Source: Annona cherimola (taxonomy: Eukaryota; Streptophyta; Magnoliopsida; Magnoliales; Annonaceae). Taken from it: DNA of 64,000 bases. How positions within the stretch are numbered: position 1 is the stretch's first letter; every line of letters begins with the position of its first letter. This document shows positions 59,291 to 64,000 of the stretch, piece by piece. A model generated the notes under the pieces. That model was not told the origin of the DNA and made no database searches. It saw nothing but the letters and a program-made list of their open reading frames with translations. The stretch is taken from NCBI GenBank assembly GCA_030490835.1, contig CM059971.1:122048564-122112563 (forward strand), in the 5' to 3' direction. The translations under genes were made by a program, and so were the position numbers.

Positions 59291-60029
59291 GGTATTTCAG
59301 ATTTGTGTTGGGAAAATCCAGATGATTGCATTTATGCTGTAGTTGTATGCGCGACTGTATCTTCTGCCAAATCGTCGCCGTTGGATCTAGCTGATGCAGC
59401 ATCAAACACATGACTAGTGTACTAGATTGGTTTTTGGGACAAGCCAGTTCAGTTTTAAAATAAGACGTATCATGAAGACCATGGAAAATCGCAGTGCGAT
59501 GCGAATAACCCATAACTCATGCTGGAGGTTGCAAATGGGAAATTGGCAATGCTGTCGTGCCAGGAATCAGACGAAGATATGATTACGAGGGATGGCAAAA
59601 TCGAGAGGCAATTTTCCAATGGAGAAGCACCATCAACATGTATTTCAAGAACTGTGAGTTAAGTCAGCAAGGAAACTTTTCGTTTCTATGGTCGAGAGAG
59701 ATGCTATTCTATGGACCGGGATGATTTTCGGGCATGCTAGACTCTGCTAAGGTGAAGCAGCAGCTTTTACTTCCAAGGCACGCGTTTATGGGTATTTTTG
59801 GCAATACACACTGCTTAATGGAGCTTTCCTGACGTTGTGAGGCGACGGAGTTTAAAATGCGAAAGTAAGACTTCACCGCGTTTAAAATGCTAATACATGA
59901 ACTTTGGGCGGTCTAAAATATTAATACAGAAAGTTATAAGGTTTATACCGCAAAATTGGACCTGAGACTCTTGAAGAATCTATTTCATTTTTCGGTTATG
60001 TATGGAAAGATAGAAATAAAATGACTAAT

Positions 60030-60640
60030 CACTTAATCTTGTTAGATATTAAATTACTAAAAATGACATTGATCTTTAAAAATAAAAAACAAATATTTAA
60101 AATTTTTTAAAAATAATAAAAACTTAATATACATGTTAAATACGGGATCTGGTTGTATGCTCAATGCTCCTGGATGCATACATCCCTTTTTTTTTAAAAT
60201 TTTTATGCAACCATTAATCTAAGTATGATTAACATGTGTATCAAATTTTATTATCTTTGAAAATTTTTAGATTTTTTTCGGATTTTTAAAAATCAGTGAC
60301 ATTTTAGTAATTACTAAAATTGGTAAAAATCAGAAAAATACCCCCTGATTTTTAAAAATAAAAAATTTAAAAATATGCAAAAAGGTAAAAATTGATACAC
60401 GTGTTAAATACACTTCTTTTAACAGTTTTATAAAAAAGTTTCAAAAAATTTTAAAAAATGGGTATATGCGCCCAAGGAGCATTGAGACTCAATGCTCTCG
60501 GGAGCATAAACTCAGATCCCATTAAGTACACTTAAATTAATTGTTGTATAAAAAATTTCAAAAATAAAAATAAAAAAATAGGTTAAATGCACTTAGGTGA
60601 ACCAAACCTAGTGCACCTAGGTATAAGGAATCGAGTTACA
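60030..60640. mobile_element. Foldback MITE (family B), split by a second family B copy
   Basis: 60030-60143 and 60522-60640 together read as one core-plus-right-end (CATGTTAAATAC then ACTTAAATTAATTGTTG, ending GTGCACCTAGG). The element 60144-60521 is inserted between them. Confidence 0.6.
60144..60521. mobile_element. Foldback MITE (family B), nested
   Basis: Ends GGGATCTGGTTGTATGCTC and the inverse of GAGCATAAACTCAGATCCC. Flanked by TTAAATAC (60136-60143) and TTAAGTAC (60522-60529), an 8-bp duplication with one change. Confidence 0.75.
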
Positions 60641-60687
60641 AAAAATTTTGCATCTCTTCAAAACTTATTCTTGTATATGACAAAATA

Positions 60688-61066
60688 GGAAACTGATTCA
60701 TTGCACTCGGTGCACTCAGGTGCAAATACCCATTTATATATATTTTTTAAATTTTTTTTACACAACCATTAATATAAAAATATTTAACATGTGTATTAAT
60801 TTTTACCATTTTTTAGATATTTTAAGCTTTTTTGAATTTTTTAAAATTAGCGGCATTTTAGTGATTTTAAATTACTAAAAATGTCACTGATTTTAAAATA
60901 TCTTACTAAAAATGTCATTGATTTTAAAAGATCTAAAAAATATCTAAATTTTTTTAAAAATAGCAAAAATTAATACGCATGTGAAATATACTTAGATTAA
61001 TAATTTTATAAAAAAATTTCAAAAAAATATATTAAAAATGAATTATATGCACCCGGGTGCATTGGT
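60688..61066. mobile_element. Foldback Mutator-type MITE (family B) with exact 9-bp TSD
   Basis: Flanked by GACAAAATA on both sides (60679-60687, 61067-61075). The ends carry GCACTCGGTGCACTCAGGTGC and GCACCCGGGTGCATTGG. Nine-base duplication is the Mutator signature and identifies the whole family. Confidence 0.88.
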
Positions 61067-61149
61067 GACAAAATAACATAGCATTTGCCTCCAAAGATAA
61101 GTGTAATGTAAGTAAAGCATCGATCAGGCTAACAGTTTCTAACATTAAA

Positions 61150-61330
61150 GCATGGATCCTGTTAGCACAGGCTAACAGTTTCATTTGTTAGCCTAAGCTG
61201 TAAAATATATATTTTTATTTTTTAATAAAGCTGTTGTCCTAAATATATTTATAATTAATATATCGAATCTTACCATTTTTTAGATGTGTGCATATTTTTT
61301 GGAATTTCAAACAAAGTGATATTTTAGTTA
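61150..61330. mobile_element. Foldback MITE (family B, GTTAGC subtype), truncated
   Basis: Starts GGATCCTGTTAGCACAGGC..GTTAGCCTAAGCTG and contains only the left half of the core. Confidence 0.55.
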
Positions 61331-63450
61331 TTTTCAATGGTTGATATTATGATAGATTTAGGTCGATAAAGTGCAAGCCTAATTCACAAATTCTATAATT
61401 TTTTGCTGGCTAAAATCTCCAAAGTGGCTTTCTGTAGACAAACCTTGCGCCTCCTTTGTTGCTACTCAAAAGCAAACCATGAATATGAAGTTGTACTCTG
61501 AAATCTGAACAAATCATCAACCACCTGGTTCTACAAAAATACCAACCAGATAATCTGTTTTGGCTATTATTTTTTGGAGTAAGTTGTTTGTTTTTAATTG
61601 AATCCTGCAACGTAGTTGAAATCCTCCATTCAGTGTGATTTAAACCCATTATCTTTTTTTTCTGAAGGGATTTAAACCTGTATACTTAGTTGTGCAGAGA
61701 ACCACACAACTGGGCGACTGGCATTCACAGCAATTCAGCATGTGCCAGTGTATGTTAAACTGATTTGTTGGAGGTCATCTCTCTGTTTGTAACATCTTCA
61801 AATTCATGTGTGCATCCGCCAAAATAGAATACAGGAGTCAAACTGGAAATCATTCTAGGTAACTTTTTTGGACATTAAGTAGACTCAAATCCCTTTTAGG
61901 CAGCATAAATCTGAAAAGATGCTAATAGATTTTTGTTAAAAACATACCCTGCAAAGGAGGCTTTACGTTTATGAATATTATGAAGATGACAACACAGAAA
62001 AGTCACTGAGTCAGAAAACATGTACGTGCTCCTGAAACCAGTGTGTGCGCGTTTCCATGAGAGAGTGCTTTTGAAATGGAGAAAGAAATGGCTAATACTG
62101 ATGACCTAAAACAATTCCAGACCACATCCACTTGACTACAAAAGAAAGTAGCAATTCAATTTGTAGCAAGAGCGAATAAATTACACAGTAAAATTACAGA
62201 TACTGTGAAGTTAATTTTAACAGAAGTTAAGTGTAAGTATACAAGAACTGGTAAAAATAATGGAATCCTGATGTTGGAAAAAAAAAAAAAAACAGATCAG
62301 GACCTGGAACAAATAATTGTCTATAAATTCCACCATCTAGAATGATCGCCATTTCCTAGAATCTAGGTTTGATTATTGTGTGTGCATCTAAAGAAGCCCT
62401 TGGCAATGATTGCAGATGCCTTGTAGCTTGCTCCCCTTCTTTTCATAGGCCTTTGCAGCGCTCAACTGTCACCTTCTGAAGTACTACTGCACTTCTGATG
62501 ACAAATCTTGCAAAATCTAATTATAAAAGTCATCCTGTAAAACACCTCAATTCCATAGTTTTCAGTTGATGGATAGTGAAACAAAATACACCTTGTCCCT
62601 CCCAACAGGGAGATTTGTTATGTCTTTTGCTTTGGCCTTCAGTATCATACTCAATCTGTTGACAAAAGGGATAAAACCATGAGAATGTAACCAAAAGACA
62701 AAAAGAAAACAATGTAGAATAAAATTGCGGTAGTCAACAGGCTTACTAGTATCATTAATTCTTGTAGATGAGGGCAGCTATTGAGTAAATAAGAAAACGA
62801 CGATTGTAGCGTGCTTGTTGTTAAGATTAAGATTAAGATTGATTGATAACTTGTTCAAACTATGAAATGGTGTTGCAGCTTTAGGTGGAGATTTTGTGCA
62901 ATTGGGATTGGAGAAGCAAGATTCAGGACTAGAACAATGACAAACTCTATTGATGGCAGTTTTTTGCACTTCTTTCACAAAAGAACAATCTAGCTAAATA
63001 ATGTGCAACTTATGGTCAGTTTGAACCTTATCATTGTGCATAATGTAGTTGGAGCAACTTTCAGCCAATTGGGGTAGTTGTAGCATAGATCCCATAACTT
63101 TACACGACTGTGGTAACTAATCCCTTTGCCAACATGTTCTGCACATTAGACCTTCTTAAGTTTCTTATTGTTGCATTCAAAATTCTATCATTAATGCCCA
63201 CAAACCTTCATGAGTTAACCGGTATATTTTTTTATATATTGCAAATCATATGTTACACATATCCAAAGCATCTAATCCGCAATTGTGCAGAGTTAGAGTC
63301 TATTCGTTAAATAGATCCAGCTGATTCCAATGAATATGATGAAACAGTGGAAAACTGGGTAATGATTCAATCTAAGATGCAAGCTTCTATGCTTACTTTG
63401 GTTTTTAAATTTGAAAAAAAAAAAAAAATCAAAAGTGAGTAAGGAAGCTT
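61331..63450. other. Moderate-GC spacer, no gene assigned
   Basis: Short minus-strand ORFs at 61410-61649 (79 aa), 62530-62712 and 62778-62978 have exon-like composition, and could be terminal exons or UTR of a gene running in from beyond the window, but I recognise none and cannot link them by splice sites. Confidence 0.35.
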
Positions 63451-63741
63451 TCATGCTGTGGTAAGTATTTGAATTATTATCACAGGACTGCGTTGCTTTG
63501 GTTTCTTCAACTGCAAGCCTTCGTCAGCACCAGCTCCATAACGGGAAGACAGCGATTGCAGAATCGGAGTAGCAATTTCAAAGAGACCGGTGCAGTCCAC
63601 ATCACTCATCCTCAAGGATCCAAGTCTAGGAGCATCGACGTCGACTTCCCCCTTAATGCGCTGCATTTTGAGATCCAAGAACTTGAGATTCGACTCTCGG
63701 ATCCGAAGGCTCTCCAAATAGCACTTCTGCACACTCATCAT
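63451..63741 (-). pseudogene. F-box/LRR-like gene fragment
   Basis: A 96-aa open stretch. Its middle reads like the LRR part of plant F-box/LRR (FBD-type) proteins: SVQKCYLESLRI, NLKFLDLKMQRI, GEVDVDAPRLGSLRMSDVDC, each with the Leu-x-x-Leu and ..E(V/I)DAPxL spacing of that family. The open frame extends about 15 codons upstream of the first ATG (NLINNVLGNSPHLE), then meets a TAA. There is no F-box and no FBD domain in view. It could be an internal exon of a gene continuing outside the window or a remnant. Confidence 0.4.
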
Positions 63742-63842
63742 TTCGAGATGGGGAGAATTACCAAGGACGTTATTGATCAGGTTGCATTAGGCGACGGCAC
63801 AAGAGGAATCGCATATAGAAAACGTATCGAGGCTCGTGGCTC

Positions 63843-64000
63843 TATAACTCGTGAATATTGAATAATAACATTTAAAAAACCTTCTACCTAATATTATAGA
63901 CTATTGTGCGCCGATAATATCAGTTCCCATTTATTTTGATGCTTCCAGGTAAGCGAAAGATATACCTACCTTTATTTTTACTCGACATGAATCAATCATG
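63843..64000 (+). repeat. Second copy of the 158-bp repeat, cut by the window end
   Basis: Matches 48373-48530 with a single difference. The two copies lie in the same orientation 15,470 bp apart, on either side of UreG and the Mutator-like element. Confidence 0.93.

Larger units (their letters stand above)
56781..59957. mobile_element. Mutator-like element (about 3.2 kb) carrying a PPR gene remnant
   Basis: The left end GAAAATTTGCATTATAAATTC and the inverse of the right end (AATTTTGCGGTATAAACC) match imperfectly for about 150 bp, through TTAGCATTTTAAAC, TTTTGCATTTTAAA and AAAGCTCC. The same ends bound 12337-13706. Inside are a half family-B MITE, a hAT-like repeat at 57065-58120 and a decayed PPR fragment at 58780-59290. 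No transposase is seen, so this looks like a Pack-MULE type capture. Confidence 0.7.

Noticed and set aside
48373..64000. The two 158-bp repeats as LTRs of one large retrotransposon
   Set aside because: No TG..CA termini, primer-binding site, polypurine tract or gag/pol reading frames between them; the interval contains ordinary genes and unrelated elements.

Overview
The window is plant nuclear DNA, almost certainly from an angiosperm. Genes have short exons, AT-rich GT-AG introns and plastid or mitochondrial presequences, and long spacers are packed with MITEs, hAT elements, Mutator-like elements and a tRNA-derived SINE. I cannot name the species. There is no operon, phage, CRISPR or bacterial feature.

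Layout. 0-8.5 kb is AT-rich spacer with a CA/TA microsatellite, several MITEs and a 732-bp hAT element (exact 8-bp target duplication) nested in an older hAT-like repeat. 8.6-10.1 kb holds a possible small membrane peptide ORF and an intronless 3-hydroxyisobutyrate-dehydrogenase-like gene (303 aa). 10.1-17.6 kb is repeats: MITEs, a 1.37-kb Mutator-like element and a full-length SINE. 17.7-21.1 kb holds a nine-exon nuclear ycf23-type gene (299 aa). 23.4-27.3 kb holds an intronless 1302-aa P-class PPR gene on the minus strand. 28.9-34.1 kb is a five-exon HMG-box gene (125 aa, minus). 34.2-41.1 kb is MITE-rich spacer with diverged duplications. 41.1-43.6 kb is a five-exon plastid NAD(P)-binding gene of the At2g34460 type (287 aa), with a probable GC-AG first intron. 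43.95 kb is tRNA-Arg(ACG), from whose 3' half a nearly perfect 221-bp-arm palindrome begins. 45.1-46.8 kb is a two-exon class-3 lipase-like gene of the At4g10955 type (363 aa, minus). 49.2-56.0 kb is the urease accessory gene UreG (seven exons, minus). 56.8-60.0 kb is a Mutator-like element carrying a decayed PPR gene fragment and a nested hAT-like repeat. 60-61.3 kb is a cluster of nested MITEs. The window ends with an F-box/LRR-like fragment and a repeat already seen at 48.4 kb.

Most notable: UreG is intact at every splice junction and reading frame except one. A 916-bp non-autonomous hAT element with 13-bp inverted ends and an exact 8-bp target duplication lies inside coding exon 6 and interrupts codon 233. 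The gene as written therefore cannot encode a full-length UreG. The HMG-box, NAD(P)-binding and UreG genes occur in the same order as what I recall as At2g34450, At2g34460 and At2g34470 in Arabidopsis, so this looks like the ancestral orthologous locus rather than a stray copy.

The genes do not form one pathway: plastid functions (ycf23-type, NAD(P)-binding), a mitochondrial RNA-binding protein, a chromatin protein, a lipase-like hydrolase and nickel/urease maturation lie together by chromosomal inheritance.
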